DNA from: CAWBRT01 sp049519595
GTDB taxonomy: Bacteria; Acidobacteriota; Terriglobia; Terriglobales; Acidobacteriaceae
Direction: 5' to 3'
NCBI GenBank assembly: GCA_049519595.1
Contig: JBEKQP010000003.1
Coordinates: 1-64,000 of the forward strand
DNA length: 64,000 nt
Part shown: positions 43,662 to 53,146 of the stretch, in pieces
How positions within the stretch are numbered: position 1 is the first letter of the stretch
Layout: every line of letters begins with the position of its first letter
Made by a program: the position numbers and the translations under genes
The notes under the pieces: model-generated
Told to the model about the DNA's origin: nothing
The model's input: only the letters and a program-made list of their open reading frames with translations
Database searches by the model: none

Positions 43662-44804
43662 ATGATCGTCGGGATTCTGAAGGAAATCAAAGTAGAAGAG
43701 AATCGCGTCTGCATGACCCCGGCCGGTGTTGAGTCCATGGTGGGCAGCGGCCAGAAGGTGCTTGTGGAAAAAGCGGCAGGTGTCGGCAGCGGTTTTTCCG
43801 ATGAAGCCTATCGTCAGGCCGGAGCGGAAATCGTGAGCACCCCGGCCGAAGTCTTTAAACGCGCCGAGATGGTCATGCACGTCAAGGAGCCCCAACCGTC
43901 CGAATACGAGATGATTCGCGAGGGGCAGATTGTGTTTACCTATTTCCATTTTGCCGCCGCCGAAGGGCTCACCAAAGCGATGATCAAACGGCGCGCCATT
44001 TGTATCGCATACGAGACCATCGTAGGCCCCCACAACAGTTTGCCGCTGTTGACCCCCATGAGCGAAGTGGCCGGGCGAATGGCAATTCAGCAGGGCGCCA
44101 AGTATGTTGAACGGGCTCAAGGCGGACGAGGCATTCTGCTCGGTGGCGTTCCGGGCGTGGCGCCTGCAACGGTGCTTGTACTGGGAGGCGGCGTGGTCGG
44201 TACCCATGCAGCACAGATGGCGTGCGGCCTGGGCGCCAAGGTCTATCTGTTGGATACGAACCTTGACCGTCTGCGGCATCTTTCCGAGGTCATGCCTAAG
44301 AATTGCTTCCCGATGATGTCTTCAACGGCAGCCATTCGCGAATTGGTACAGGAAGCTGACGTGGTCATCGGCGCTGTTCTTCTGCGCGGCGCGAAGACCC
44401 CCAAACTGCTGACCCGCGACATGCTCAAGACCATGAAGAAAGGCGCCGTATTGGTCGATGTGGCGATTGATCAGGGTGGCTGCTTCGAAACTTCCAAGGC
44501 CACTACGCATCAGGAGCCAACCTACGAGGTCGACGGCATCGTGCATTATTGCGTGGGCAATATGCCCGGAGCCGTACCGCTGACATCCACCATGGCGCTG
44601 ACTAATGCGACCCTGCCGTATGCGGTAACAATCGCCAGCAAGGGCTGGAAGGAAGCTGCCAAGTCAAACCCAGGCATCAAGGCTGGCGTCAACATCGCCA
44701 ATGGGTTAGTGACCTACAGCGGAGTGGCTGAAGCCTTCGGTATGAAATGCACGCCGGTGGATGAGGTCCTGAACGCTGATTCGGTTTCCAAAGCCCGGGC
44801 CTGA
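43662..44804 (+). CDS. ald: Alanine dehydrogenase
   Basis: Interconverts L-alanine and pyruvate with NAD(H) and ammonia. At 380 residues it has the usual length. The N-terminal MIVGILKEIKVEENRVCMTP, the catalytic VKEPQPSEY region and the Rossmann loop LGGGVVGTHAAQMACGLGA (about residues 173-191) are intact. It is divergent from the Lrp/AsnC regulator and preceded by a strong AAGGAG. Alanine use as carbon and nitrogen source is likely regulated by that protein. Confidence 0.97.
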   Translation: MIVGILKEIKVEENRVCMTPAGVESMVGSGQKVLVEKAAGVGSGFSDEAYRQAGAEIVSTPAEVFKRAEMVMHVKEPQPSEYEMIREGQIVFTYFHFAAAEGLTKAMIKRRAICIAYETIVGPHNSLPLLTPMSEVAGRMAIQQGAKYVERAQGGRGILLGGVPGVAPATVLVLGGGVVGTHAAQMACGLGAKVYLLDTNLDRLRHLSEVMPKNCFPMMSSTAAIRELVQEADVVIGAVLLRGAKTPKLLTRDMLKTMKKGAVLVDVAIDQGGCFETSKATTHQEPTYEVDGIVHYCVGNMPGAVPLTSTMALTNATLPYAVTIASKGWKEAAKSNPGIKAGVNIANGLVTYSGVAEAFGMKCTPVDEVLNADSVSKARA

Positions 44805-44856
44805 GCACCGGGAAGTGGCGTGGCTCGCGGAGTGTGCGAGATTCCGGGTGGGATGG

Positions 44857-45396
44857 TCAGTCCAAGCGCTTTTCGAACCAATGATGTGCGTAGGGCTCAT
44901 CATTGAAGGCGCGCACCTCGATGTATCCGGAGGCTCGATACAGAGCAATCGCCTCGCTCAACGCGCGATTCGTCTCGAGCCGGAGTACGCGAACTCCGGC
45001 TTCGAGCGCGTGACGTTCGAGTTCACAAAGCAGCCGGCGACCGACACCGAGGCCGCGAGCAGCCGGCGCCACCCACATTCTTTTCAACTCCGCAGGCGCG
45101 TCTCCATGAAACTTGAGGGCGCCACAACCGATCGGCTCATCCCCCAGCCAGGCGATCAACAATGCTCCTTGCGGCGACGTGAGCTCACTCGCGGCGGCAG
45201 AAATACTGACCGCCGGATTGAAGCCGGCCTCAAAACGCCTGTCGAGTTCCGCGAAATATTGTTCGAAGCACCAGATGGCTTCCGGCGTCGATGGGTCCGC
45301 CAAGGCGACGCGCACCATGGATGCTTTCAGTAACCGGCCGCCCTCTTCCATAGAGGCCGCAAGCGCGACTCGTTGCTTTTCGTCGAACGAAGACAT
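44857..45396 (-). CDS. GNAT-family N-acetyltransferase
   Basis: A 179-residue acetyltransferase. The acetyl-CoA loop is in APAARGLGVGRRLL (about residues 113-126), beta-4 in KRMWVAPAA, and beta-5 followed by SEAIALYRASGYIEV near the C-terminus. The substrate is unknown. It lies in a short convergent gap with ald and 28 bases downstream of the response regulator gene on the same strand, so it may be cotranscribed with that gene. Confidence 0.88.
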   Translation of the reverse strand: MSSFDEKQRVALAASMEEGGRLLKASMVRVALADPSTPEAIWCFEQYFAELDRRFEAGFNPAVSISAAASELTSPQGALLIAWLGDEPIGCGALKFHGDAPAELKRMWVAPAARGLGVGRRLLCELERHALEAGVRVLRLETNRALSEAIALYRASGYIEVRAFNDEPYAHHWFEKRLD

Positions 45397-45424
45397 GCCT
45401 ATAAGGATACCCGAACTCGGCGAC

Positions 45425-46273
45425 CTACTCTGCCTCCCTGTGCCAAGTCATCCCAGAACGCTCCGCTGCTTGCATGTAGGTCCGTATAGACTCTTGCAAT
45501 TGCAGTAGCAGTGCATCTCCCATTCTTTCCAGATCCAAAAGCAAATAACTCAAGTTGAGGTTCAACAGGTTCTCGTAAACGATGTTCTTGATCACCTGTT
45601 CGATCAAACGCTCGTTTTGAACCATGAGGTCAAGCGGACATCCCAGCTTGTAGCGAGTCTCCCCGCGAAGACGGGCAGAGCGCAACAGAAGCTCACTATC
45701 ATCGTTGGGGCGACCTGACTCCATGTGATCGGCAAGGTCTCTGAGCGATGCCGCGACCGGATCGAGCCGTTCGGAATCTGAAAGCGGCAAACCGGCAAGG
45801 GGCGGGTCGGACTTGATTGCCCCCAGAGCACGAGTAGTAATTTCATTTATGTTGGCACGTAAGACTTGCGGGAGCCGCAGTGTCGCGACTGGTTTCCTCT
45901 TGGTGTGATCTTTCAGGCTCTCCTCAATTCGCTGCAGCATCTGCGGGATATTCGATGGCTTGGTGAAATAGTCGTCAATGTTGGATCGCAGCGCTTGCAG
46001 TGCGGATTCGAAAGCAGGAAAGCCGGTCAGGATAAAATTGATGCAGTTCGGATTGATACGCCGCATGGCGTGAACCACGGTAAACCCATCGGCGGCGTGG
46101 CCCATGTTCAAATCGGAAATCAAGACATCGAACTTCTGGCTGGTGATGATGTTCAGGGCTTCGGGTATCGACGTGGCCACCACAACTTCGTAACCGTGCA
46201 TTTCCAAGACTTTTGGAAGGGTAACCTGAATACCCGGATCATCATCGACGAAGAGAATGCGAGTGGCGGGCAT
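45425..46273 (-). CDS. Response regulator with uncharacterised C-terminal helical domain
   Basis: A 282-residue protein with an N-terminal receiver (residues 1-120; acidic pocket VDDDPG, phosphoacceptor in LISDLNM, conserved Lys in FTKPSNIP). The remaining 160 residues are helical and not a known DNA-binding or enzymatic output (ARLRGETRYKLGCPL, ENLLNLNLSYLLLDLERMGD). It is divergent from a membrane histidine kinase (46502), its probable partner. The GNAT gene follows on the same strand. The effector mode is unknown; protein interaction is the default inference. Confidence 0.85.
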   Translation of the reverse strand: MPATRILFVDDDPGIQVTLPKVLEMHGYEVVVATSIPEALNIITSQKFDVLISDLNMGHAADGFTVVHAMRRINPNCINFILTGFPAFESALQALRSNIDDYFTKPSNIPQMLQRIEESLKDHTKRKPVATLRLPQVLRANINEITTRALGAIKSDPPLAGLPLSDSERLDPVAASLRDLADHMESGRPNDDSELLLRSARLRGETRYKLGCPLDLMVQNERLIEQVIKNIVYENLLNLNLSYLLLDLERMGDALLLQLQESIRTYMQAAERSGMTWHREAE

Positions 46274-46501
46274 AGCACAAGCCCTCTGAACGGGTATGAT
46301 GCTAAGAAGGGGGCAGCAATGATATTAATATTTTGCTTCGCTCCGGCCCGGTTCCGTGTTGCTTCGAACGCCGGGTCAGGTTTTCCGCAACTATTCGGCA
46401 AACGTCAACAGCCTGCGGCCTAAGCCACATGGCTGCTACAACATGTGCTTAGAGGGCGTTTCCATCCCGGCCTCTCCTCGGATCATCAGGAGCCATTCGC
46501 G

Positions 46502-48127
46502 ATGACAACCACGCCGCCTCCGCCATCTCCCATGACTGACGCACCCGCGAGACGGGTACTCTGGCCTTACGCTTTTGCAGTGGTGGCGGCCTCGTTAGCG
46601 CCATTTGTATTCTGGCCCTCGCTGCTCACAAGCGCCATGTCATCCGATTTCATGCCTCACAGGTTTTGCTATCTCAACACTCCCGGTTTGATTTGGGTCA
46701 ACGTGGGCGCCGATGCAATAACCGGGCTATCCTACATCGCCATCGCGGCGACATTGGCAGTTTTGCTCCGTCGGACACGGCAGGATATTCCGTTCTCGTG
46801 GGTGTTTATCGCCTTCGGGTTATTCATTGTGGCATGTGGCGGCACGCACCTGATGGAAGTGCTGACCGTGTGGAAGCCCTATTACTGGCTCTCCGCTGAC
46901 GTGAAGCTTGTTACGGCATTGGCCTCGTTCGTGACCGCGGTATCGCTTCCCGGACTTGTTCCGAAGACGGTTTCGTTGCTGGCCGCTTCCAGAGTCGCGG
47001 TTGAACGGAAGGCCCAATTGGAAGCTGCAAATGCTCACCTCACCGAGTTGGAGCGTATGAGCGTTCAGGTAGCCCAACGTGCGGCGGCCGGTGTTGCCTA
47101 CTGGGAATACGATTACAAGACCAGAAGCCGGCGACGGTGGGGCGATGTTGTCGGAGTCTATGGGCGCGGCGAAGCGGAACTTGCCAGCCCGGAGCAGTTC
47201 CTCTCCATCATTCATCCGGATGATCGGGAGAAGGTAAGGCATGCATTGGCGCATGCCGTGCAAACTCACACCGAGTACGACGCGGAATTCAGGATCACCA
47301 TGCCCGAAGGAGACATTCGCTGGTTGGTTGGGCGGGGCCAGCCGCACTATGACAAAAACGGCGGAGCTGCCGCGATGGTGGGCGTCAATATGGACATTAC
47401 ATCGCTGAAGCTGTCCGAGGCTGCGTTGCAACAATCCGAAAAGCTCGCGGTCACCGGAAGATTAGCGGCGACGATAGCACATGAGATCAACAATCCGCTG
47501 GAGGCGGTACACAACCTTGTTTACCTGATCACTAACGACGCGACCGCGAGCCCATCTGTGCAGCGCTCCGCCAGCCTTGCTCAGGAGGAACTCAGCCGTG
47601 TCGCACTAATCGTCCGGAATACTCTTTCATTCCATCGCGAGGCTGGGACACCGAGCAGAGTGATACTCTCCGATTTACTCGACGGCGTACTTGCACTGTA
47701 TGAGCCGCATATCCGCAAGAAGATGCTGCGGGTGGAGAAACGGTACAACAACGAGTTGGCTGTTTTGGCAGAGCCGGGAGAGTTGAGGCAGGTCTTTGCA
47801 AATCTCGTGAATAATGCTATTGACGCGCTTCCGAAAGGTGGTTGCTTGCGCCTGCGAGTGAGCATGCAGGGCGAGGCTGTAGGAATCTCCGTGGCTGATA
47901 ACGGCATGGGGATCACGCCCGATCAGTGCCGACGCTTGTTTCAGCCGTTCTTTACGACCAAAGGAGAGAAGGGCACCGGGCTCGGTTTGTGGATATCGCG
48001 AGCAATCGTGGAAAAATATAATGGCCGGATCTCGGTAAAGAGCGTCGCGGGGACCACACTTCACGGCACGGTTTTTACCGTTGTGCTGCCAGTAGCAGTA
48101 GCAGAAGGGCGCCAGAAAAGTGCATGA
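46502..48127 (+). CDS. Ethylene-receptor-like membrane histidine kinase with PAS domain
   Basis: A 541-residue sensor kinase. The N-terminal region (about 20-150) has a plant-ETR1-like ethylene domain: D71, Y78 (+7), F108, I109, C112 and H116 (CGGTH) keep the order and near-exact spacing of ETR1 D25, Y32, F61, I62, C65 and H69. PAS/PAC (about 205-310) follows, then HisKA (TIAHEINNPLEAV) and HATPase (N box FANLVNNAIDAL, G1 VADNGMGI, G2 GTGLGLWISRA). The frame opens at 46445, but ATG 46502 after AGGAG is preferred. The divergent response regulator at 45425 is the likely partner. Ligand binding is inferred, not shown. Confidence 0.88.
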   Translation: MTTTPPPPSPMTDAPARRVLWPYAFAVVAASLAPFVFWPSLLTSAMSSDFMPHRFCYLNTPGLIWVNVGADAITGLSYIAIAATLAVLLRRTRQDIPFSWVFIAFGLFIVACGGTHLMEVLTVWKPYYWLSADVKLVTALASFVTAVSLPGLVPKTVSLLAASRVAVERKAQLEAANAHLTELERMSVQVAQRAAAGVAYWEYDYKTRSRRRWGDVVGVYGRGEAELASPEQFLSIIHPDDREKVRHALAHAVQTHTEYDAEFRITMPEGDIRWLVGRGQPHYDKNGGAAAMVGVNMDITSLKLSEAALQQSEKLAVTGRLAATIAHEINNPLEAVHNLVYLITNDATASPSVQRSASLAQEELSRVALIVRNTLSFHREAGTPSRVILSDLLDGVLALYEPHIRKKMLRVEKRYNNELAVLAEPGELRQVFANLVNNAIDALPKGGCLRLRVSMQGEAVGISVADNGMGITPDQCRRLFQPFFTTKGEKGTGLGLWISRAIVEKYNGRISVKSVAGTTLHGTVFTVVLPVAVAEGRQKSA

Positions 48128-48134
48128 GAAGAAG

Positions 48135-48171
48135 AAATGGCGTATGCAGGAAAGAGTCAGCGGCGCCATTT
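48135..48171 (+). terminator. Weak hairpin after the histidine kinase
   Basis: AAATGGCG (48135-48142) and CGCCATTT (48164-48171) are perfect 8-bp inverted repeats with a 21-base loop, followed by TTGG. It is a possible terminator lying 8 bases after the stop. Confidence 0.35.
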
Positions 48172-48303
48172 TGGTAATTCCAGGCAATTCACCGCATGTC
48201 TGGCCCGCACAAGTTTTAGTCGCAGCGATACTCCGCCAAGTCGGCCCGAAAATTTGGCAGGATTCGCCTTCATTTTAAGTTATTGATTTTACTGTAGATA
48301 TAA

Positions 48304-48379
48304 TTGGTGGACCTGGTCGGGATCGAACCGACGACCTCTTCCATGCCATGGAAGCGCGCTCCCAGCTGCGCCACAGGCC
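48304..48379 (-). tRNA. tRNA-Ala (anticodon GGC)
   Basis: Read leftward, the acceptor stem is GGGCCTG/CAGGTCC with the alanine identity G3-U70 wobble, the D arm GCGC/GCGC and the anticodon loop ATGGCAT (anticodon GGC). The T arm is GTCGG/CCGAC with TTCGATC. CCA is encoded. Confidence 0.96.
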
Positions 48380-48496
48380 CACTTTTGAAGGGCATCGCGC
48401 GAACTTCCCAGTCAGAGAATTCTCCAGAGACTATCAATCGGCGCGACATTGTTATTTTCTCGCACCGGCAGCAATTCGTCAAACCATACGCTTGCC

Positions 48497-51400
48497 TTAC
48501 ATTACGGCGTCGTGGATTGCCACCGGTACAGGGTGACGTTCTTCGCTGGGGATTCCATTGCGCAGTGTCACCTGCCGTCCGGAGATGGCGGGAACGCGTT
48601 CGCCAGGGACGACGATTCCGACCAAGTTCAACGGATCGGCCGCTGAGATCGTGATCAACTCCGGCACGGCCCGCTCACCCTGGCTCAGCTCCAGCCGCCG
48701 CAGTTCGCGCAACGATTCCACGGCCGCCGGTAGAGCAAACTGTTCACCGATGAAGCCTGCGATGAATCGTCCGCCGCGAAGTTCTCCGCGGTCTTCCAGG
48801 CGCCGCAGGGCAATCTGCAATTCGCGCCAGCGCGGCAGCTCGGATTCGCGCGCCAGCAACTCGCGGAAAACCACTCCATAGCGGTGTAACAGCATCCAGC
48901 AAGTTGCTTCCACCTGGCGGTTGCGGTCGGCCGGTTCACATGCGTAGAGCAGCGACCACCGCCCAGTGGCATGTCGGGGACGCGCCGTGCGTCCGCTGCC
49001 GTGGCCAGCGCGCCTGCGGGGATCGATTAAGGCTCGGAGGTTGTCGAAGCCGTCAGCCGTCACTCGGCCGGCAGCCACCAATTCCCAGAGTCCGGTTTCA
49101 ACTTCGGCCTTCAGCTTTGCGGTGCCGCGCACAATGTCGGCGAAGAACGACGCGCCGCGCCTTCGTAGGAATTCAAGCACCTCGCGCGCTATTGTCGACA
49201 GCCCGCGGGCCGGCATTTCGGTATCTTCTTCTTCATGTTCATGCCGCGACCGCATCCAATCGCATTCTTCGCGCAGAAAGAACGTGACTGGAGCCACGGA
49301 AGTTGGAACAACGCGGCGGGTGCGCTTGTCTTCGTGGGCGCCTATCAAGCCATCGGCGGAAGTGCCCGATTGCTTCCCGGCACTTTCCAGCGTCGCCGGA
49401 TGAGGCGATAGCCGGCCCCAGCCCACGGCACCGGTCAGGCACAAACGGTCAAGCGCCGCCGGGTCATAGTCGCGGACGCGCCGCGCCAGAACCTGTCGCT
49501 CCCAGGCGCTTGCGGGAATCTCAAAACCCTGCAACTGCCTGATCGCTTCCAGCAATCCACGTTCACCGCTGAGTTGCGTGCCGGGCGCAACATGCTGCCA
49601 GCGCAGCAGCCAGCGCATGAATTGCGCAGGCGTAACCGGTTCCACCTGCTTACGGAGGGTTGCCACCGTCAGCCGGTGAATACGCGCCAGCAACCGCCTG
49701 TCGCACCACTCAAGTCCTGGCTCAAACGAGGTCGGCGCACTTGGCGCGGACATCGGTGGAACTGCGCTGTTTCGGAAGTGGCCGCGCAGAATCGCTCCCG
49801 TGCTCTCCAGTCGCAGCAGTGAGCCCTCAATCGCTCGCGACTCGATTCCCAAAGTCTCCCGCAACTCGTCTGCGGTGATCGGGCCTGAGTGGCCGAGCCA
49901 TCCGAGCAAAGCGTGATCCAGTGCGTGCTCGGCAACAATCTCTTTCGCCACGCTTGGCGGCTCAGCTTCGAAGTTCGCCCGGGGGAAAAGTGTGCGAAAC
50001 TCCGGTGTGCGCTCGGAAGCGACCCAGTACTGACGTCCGTCAACGCGTGCCACTACGGTGCGTCGGTTAGCTTTCAGTGTCATCAGCTGCGGCGTCCACT
50101 TGCGGTCAAGCAGCTCCCATCCGCCAAGCGCGACCGGAGCAGGGAACACCACCAGCGTTTGCAACAGATCGTGCAGGTCGTCGGAATCCCGAACGTCAGG
50201 CATCGCTTGCTCGCGCACCTGATCGATGGCCGCGGAGTCGAGCCTGCCCACCTCCCGCAAGACGCTTTCCGGCAATGAGCGGCGCAACTGCACCGCCCGG
50301 GCGCGACGTTCTTCTAAAGGCGCGTCGTCCAGAAAGGCGTAAGGATTCGCGTTCAATATCTCGTGCGAGAACTGAGAGGCTGCGGGAGTATCCACCGCGA
50401 TCGTCTTAATCTCGCCATCGCGAATCTTGCGCAGCACGGTAGTTAGTCCGTCGATATCCATCGCCTCGGTGAGCACGTCCTTCATCACCTCTTGCACCAA
50501 CGGATGGTCGGGGACCTGGATGTCGCCCTCGATGTTCTCGAAGCAAGCCGCCACGTCGGGGAAGACAGATGCCAGAAGGTCGTCGGCTCGCATGCGCTGG
50601 ATTTGCGGCGGAACCTTCTTGCCTCCCTGGAACCGCAGCAGAGCGAGCGAGCGGTTTGCGTCCCATCGCCAGCGCGTTTGAAAGATGGGCGAACCTGTGA
50701 GCACCGCCTGTTCAAGAACCTCTCGCACGGTTTCAGGCTGGAGGAAGTGAAAGACGTCGGCAAGCGGAAAACTGTGCTGCTCAGCCAGCGCGATGTTGAT
50801 GCCGTTGTCCGTGGCTGCCGCCTGAAGTTCGAAATTGAATGACCGGCAGAACCGTTTGCGCAGTGCCAGACCCCAGGCTTTGTTGATTCGTCCGCCGAAC
50901 GGAGCGTGGATCACCAGTTGCATGCCGCCGCCCTCATCGAAAAAACGTTCGGCAATGATCGTCTGTTTGGTCGGCACCCCGCCGAGGACCGCCCGTCCGC
51001 TCACGATGTATTCAATCAACTGTTCAGCCGCAGCATCGTCGAGCCCGCACTCCGATTTCAGCCACTCGACCGCACGCTGAACCTCTGCTGACGGCATCAG
51101 TCCGCGCACCGCGCGGCCAGACTGCGGCGGTGAAGGCTCCCGACCAGACGGCGCGTCGGCGCTCATCGGGGCGACATTCGGCGTCAAGTCGCTGACGATC
51201 TGCCGAATCTCCGCCACCTGCGCGCTCAACTCAGCGGTGCGTGCCGGTGCTTCGCCACGCCAGAAGGGAACGCTCGGGGGCGCGCCATGAGCATCTTCGA
51301 CAATCATCCGTCCGGAAGCGGCCTCGATGCGGCGGATCATCCAGGAGGTGTTGCCCAGCAGCATGATGTCGCCGGCGTTGCTCTCCACCGCAAAGTCTTC

Positions 51401-53017
51401 ATCCACCGTGCCCACCGCGGTACCTTCAGGCATGGAGATCACAGTGAACAGAGCGGTCTCCGGGATGGCTCCGCCGCTGGTAATAGCCGCAAGGCGAGCG
51501 CCGCGCCGGGCGCGCAGCCGATGGTTGATCTGGTCGTGGAACAGGTAGGCGCCATATCGCCCGCGGCGCGCGGCAATGCCCTCGGAAAGCATTTCCAGAA
51601 CGCGGTCGTAATCGGTTCGAAGGAGATTGCGATAGGGATATGCGCGTGCCACCAGCGCGAAGAGTTCGTCTTCGTCCCACTCTTCTGTCGCGCAGGCGGC
51701 CACGATTTGCTGTGCCAGGATGTCGAGAGGGGCGTCAGGGATCATCAGCCGGTCAAGATCATGTTGACGAATAGCCCGCACCAGCGCGGCGCATTCGACG
51801 AGTTCGTCGCGCGTGGTGGCGAAGATACGCGCCTTGGGCACCGCTCCACGCCAATGTCCCGCGCGGCCTGCACGCTGCAACATGACGGCAATCGAGCGCG
51901 GTGAACCCAGATGGCAGACCAAGTCGATCGTTCCAATGTCGATGCCAAGTTCGAGCGAGGCGGTAGCGACCAGCACGCGCAACTTTCCTTCTTTCAGTTT
52001 GCGTTCCGCTTCCAGCCGAAGTTTGCGCGACATGCTGCCGTGGTGCGAGGCGACCGGCGTTTCTGGTGCTTGTCCTTCCTGCGGTTGGGACGTCATGCGC
52101 TCGGCCAGACGGTGGGCAACCCGTTCGGCAAGCCGCCGCGTGTTGACGAACACCAACGTGGAGCGATGCTCTCCGGCAAGCGCGACGATGCGATCATAGA
52201 TCTCGTCCCACATTTCGTTGCTGGCGATGGGGCCGAGTTCACTGGCGGGCGTCTCCACCGCAAGGTCTAACTTGCGGCGATGTCCGGTGTCGACAATCAC
52301 CGGCTTCGGACGCGCGCTGCCGACGAGAAAACCGGCAACCAACTCAATCGGTTTCTGCGTTGCCGACAACCCGATTCGCACGGGTCCACCGGCAATTCGC
52401 GCGGTGTGAGCCAGTCGCTCCAACGAGAGCGCCAGATGAGAACCGCGCTTGTCGTCGGCGACGGCGTGAATCTCATCGACGATGACGGTCTCAACATGCT
52501 GTAAGGCGCGTACCCCGCTCTCCGTGGTGAGCAGAATGTAGAGCGACTCGGGCGTGGTGACGAGAATGTGAGGCGGCTTTTTCAGGAGTGCCCGGCGCTC
52601 GTGCATCAGCGTGTCGCCGGTGCGGACCGCGGCTCGAATCGTCGGCATCAGCAGGCCACGCGCGCCCGCCAAGGCTTGAATCTCGCCGAGCGGCACCTCG
52701 AGATTCTTCTGAATGTCGTTGCCGAGCGCTTTAAGCGGCGAGATGTACAGAACCTCCGTACAATCCTGTAGCCGCCCGTCGAGCGCCTTGCGCACCAGCC
52801 GGTCAATGCAGGCCAGAAATGCCGCTAAGGTTTTTCCAGAACCAGTAGGAGCCGAGATCAGCGTGTCTTTCCCGGCCAGGATGGGCGGCCAGCCTTCGAT
52901 TTGCGGCTCGGTCGGCAAGCCAAACTTCGCCAGGAACCAGTCACGGACGAGCGGATGCGCCCAACCCAAGTGAGCGGCGGGGTCTTCCACCAAAAAGCTC
53001 TCCAGCACAAGTCCCAC
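48497..53017 (-). CDS. lhr: Large superfamily 2 helicase Lhr
   Basis: Lhr is a 3'-5' DNA/RNA-DNA helicase implicated in repair. The full-length architecture is present in 1506 residues: motif I GSGKT (59-63), motif II DEIH (about 171-174), the SF2 core (1-430), the winged-helix and beta-barrel domains, and a long C-terminal domain (about 870-1506) that matches the long Lhr form rather than the short core-only form. It starts with a GTG at 53017 with no strong ribosome site. It is flanked by tRNA-Ala and, divergently, kdsC. No repair gene is adjacent. Confidence 0.95.
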   Translation of the reverse strand: MGLVLESFLVEDPAAHLGWAHPLVRDWFLAKFGLPTEPQIEGWPPILAGKDTLISAPTGSGKTLAAFLACIDRLVRKALDGRLQDCTEVLYISPLKALGNDIQKNLEVPLGEIQALAGARGLLMPTIRAAVRTGDTLMHERRALLKKPPHILVTTPESLYILLTTESGVRALQHVETVIVDEIHAVADDKRGSHLALSLERLAHTARIAGGPVRIGLSATQKPIELVAGFLVGSARPKPVIVDTGHRRKLDLAVETPASELGPIASNEMWDEIYDRIVALAGEHRSTLVFVNTRRLAERVAHRLAERMTSQPQEGQAPETPVASHHGSMSRKLRLEAERKLKEGKLRVLVATASLELGIDIGTIDLVCHLGSPRSIAVMLQRAGRAGHWRGAVPKARIFATTRDELVECAALVRAIRQHDLDRLMIPDAPLDILAQQIVAACATEEWDEDELFALVARAYPYRNLLRTDYDRVLEMLSEGIAARRGRYGAYLFHDQINHRLRARRGARLAAITSGGAIPETALFTVISMPEGTAVGTVDEDFAVESNAGDIMLLGNTSWMIRRIEAASGRMIVEDAHGAPPSVPFWRGEAPARTAELSAQVAEIRQIVSDLTPNVAPMSADAPSGREPSPPQSGRAVRGLMPSAEVQRAVEWLKSECGLDDAAAEQLIEYIVSGRAVLGGVPTKQTIIAERFFDEGGGMQLVIHAPFGGRINKAWGLALRKRFCRSFNFELQAAATDNGINIALAEQHSFPLADVFHFLQPETVREVLEQAVLTGSPIFQTRWRWDANRSLALLRFQGGKKVPPQIQRMRADDLLASVFPDVAACFENIEGDIQVPDHPLVQEVMKDVLTEAMDIDGLTTVLRKIRDGEIKTIAVDTPAASQFSHEILNANPYAFLDDAPLEERRARAVQLRRSLPESVLREVGRLDSAAIDQVREQAMPDVRDSDDLHDLLQTLVVFPAPVALGGWELLDRKWTPQLMTLKANRRTVVARVDGRQYWVASERTPEFRTLFPRANFEAEPPSVAKEIVAEHALDHALLGWLGHSGPITADELRETLGIESRAIEGSLLRLESTGAILRGHFRNSAVPPMSAPSAPTSFEPGLEWCDRRLLARIHRLTVATLRKQVEPVTPAQFMRWLLRWQHVAPGTQLSGERGLLEAIRQLQGFEIPASAWERQVLARRVRDYDPAALDRLCLTGAVGWGRLSPHPATLESAGKQSGTSADGLIGAHEDKRTRRVVPTSVAPVTFFLREECDWMRSRHEHEEEDTEMPARGLSTIAREVLEFLRRRGASFFADIVRGTAKLKAEVETGLWELVAAGRVTADGFDNLRALIDPRRRAGHGSGRTARPRHATGRWSLLYACEPADRNRQVEATCWMLLHRYGVVFRELLARESELPRWRELQIALRRLEDRGELRGGRFIAGFIGEQFALPAAVESLRELRRLELSQGERAVPELITISAADPLNLVGIVVPGERVPAISGRQVTLRNGIPSEERHPVPVAIHDAVM

Positions 53018-53146
53018 CGTCCGATTCTAAGCCGGACGATGAGTTTCGCCAACTGTTCGCCTAAGGTGCTGCCTGAAATGTCGCATCGTTACTTTGACCC
53101 GGGCTGATAAACTGAATCAAAATCTCATGCAGCTTTTATAGGAAAA

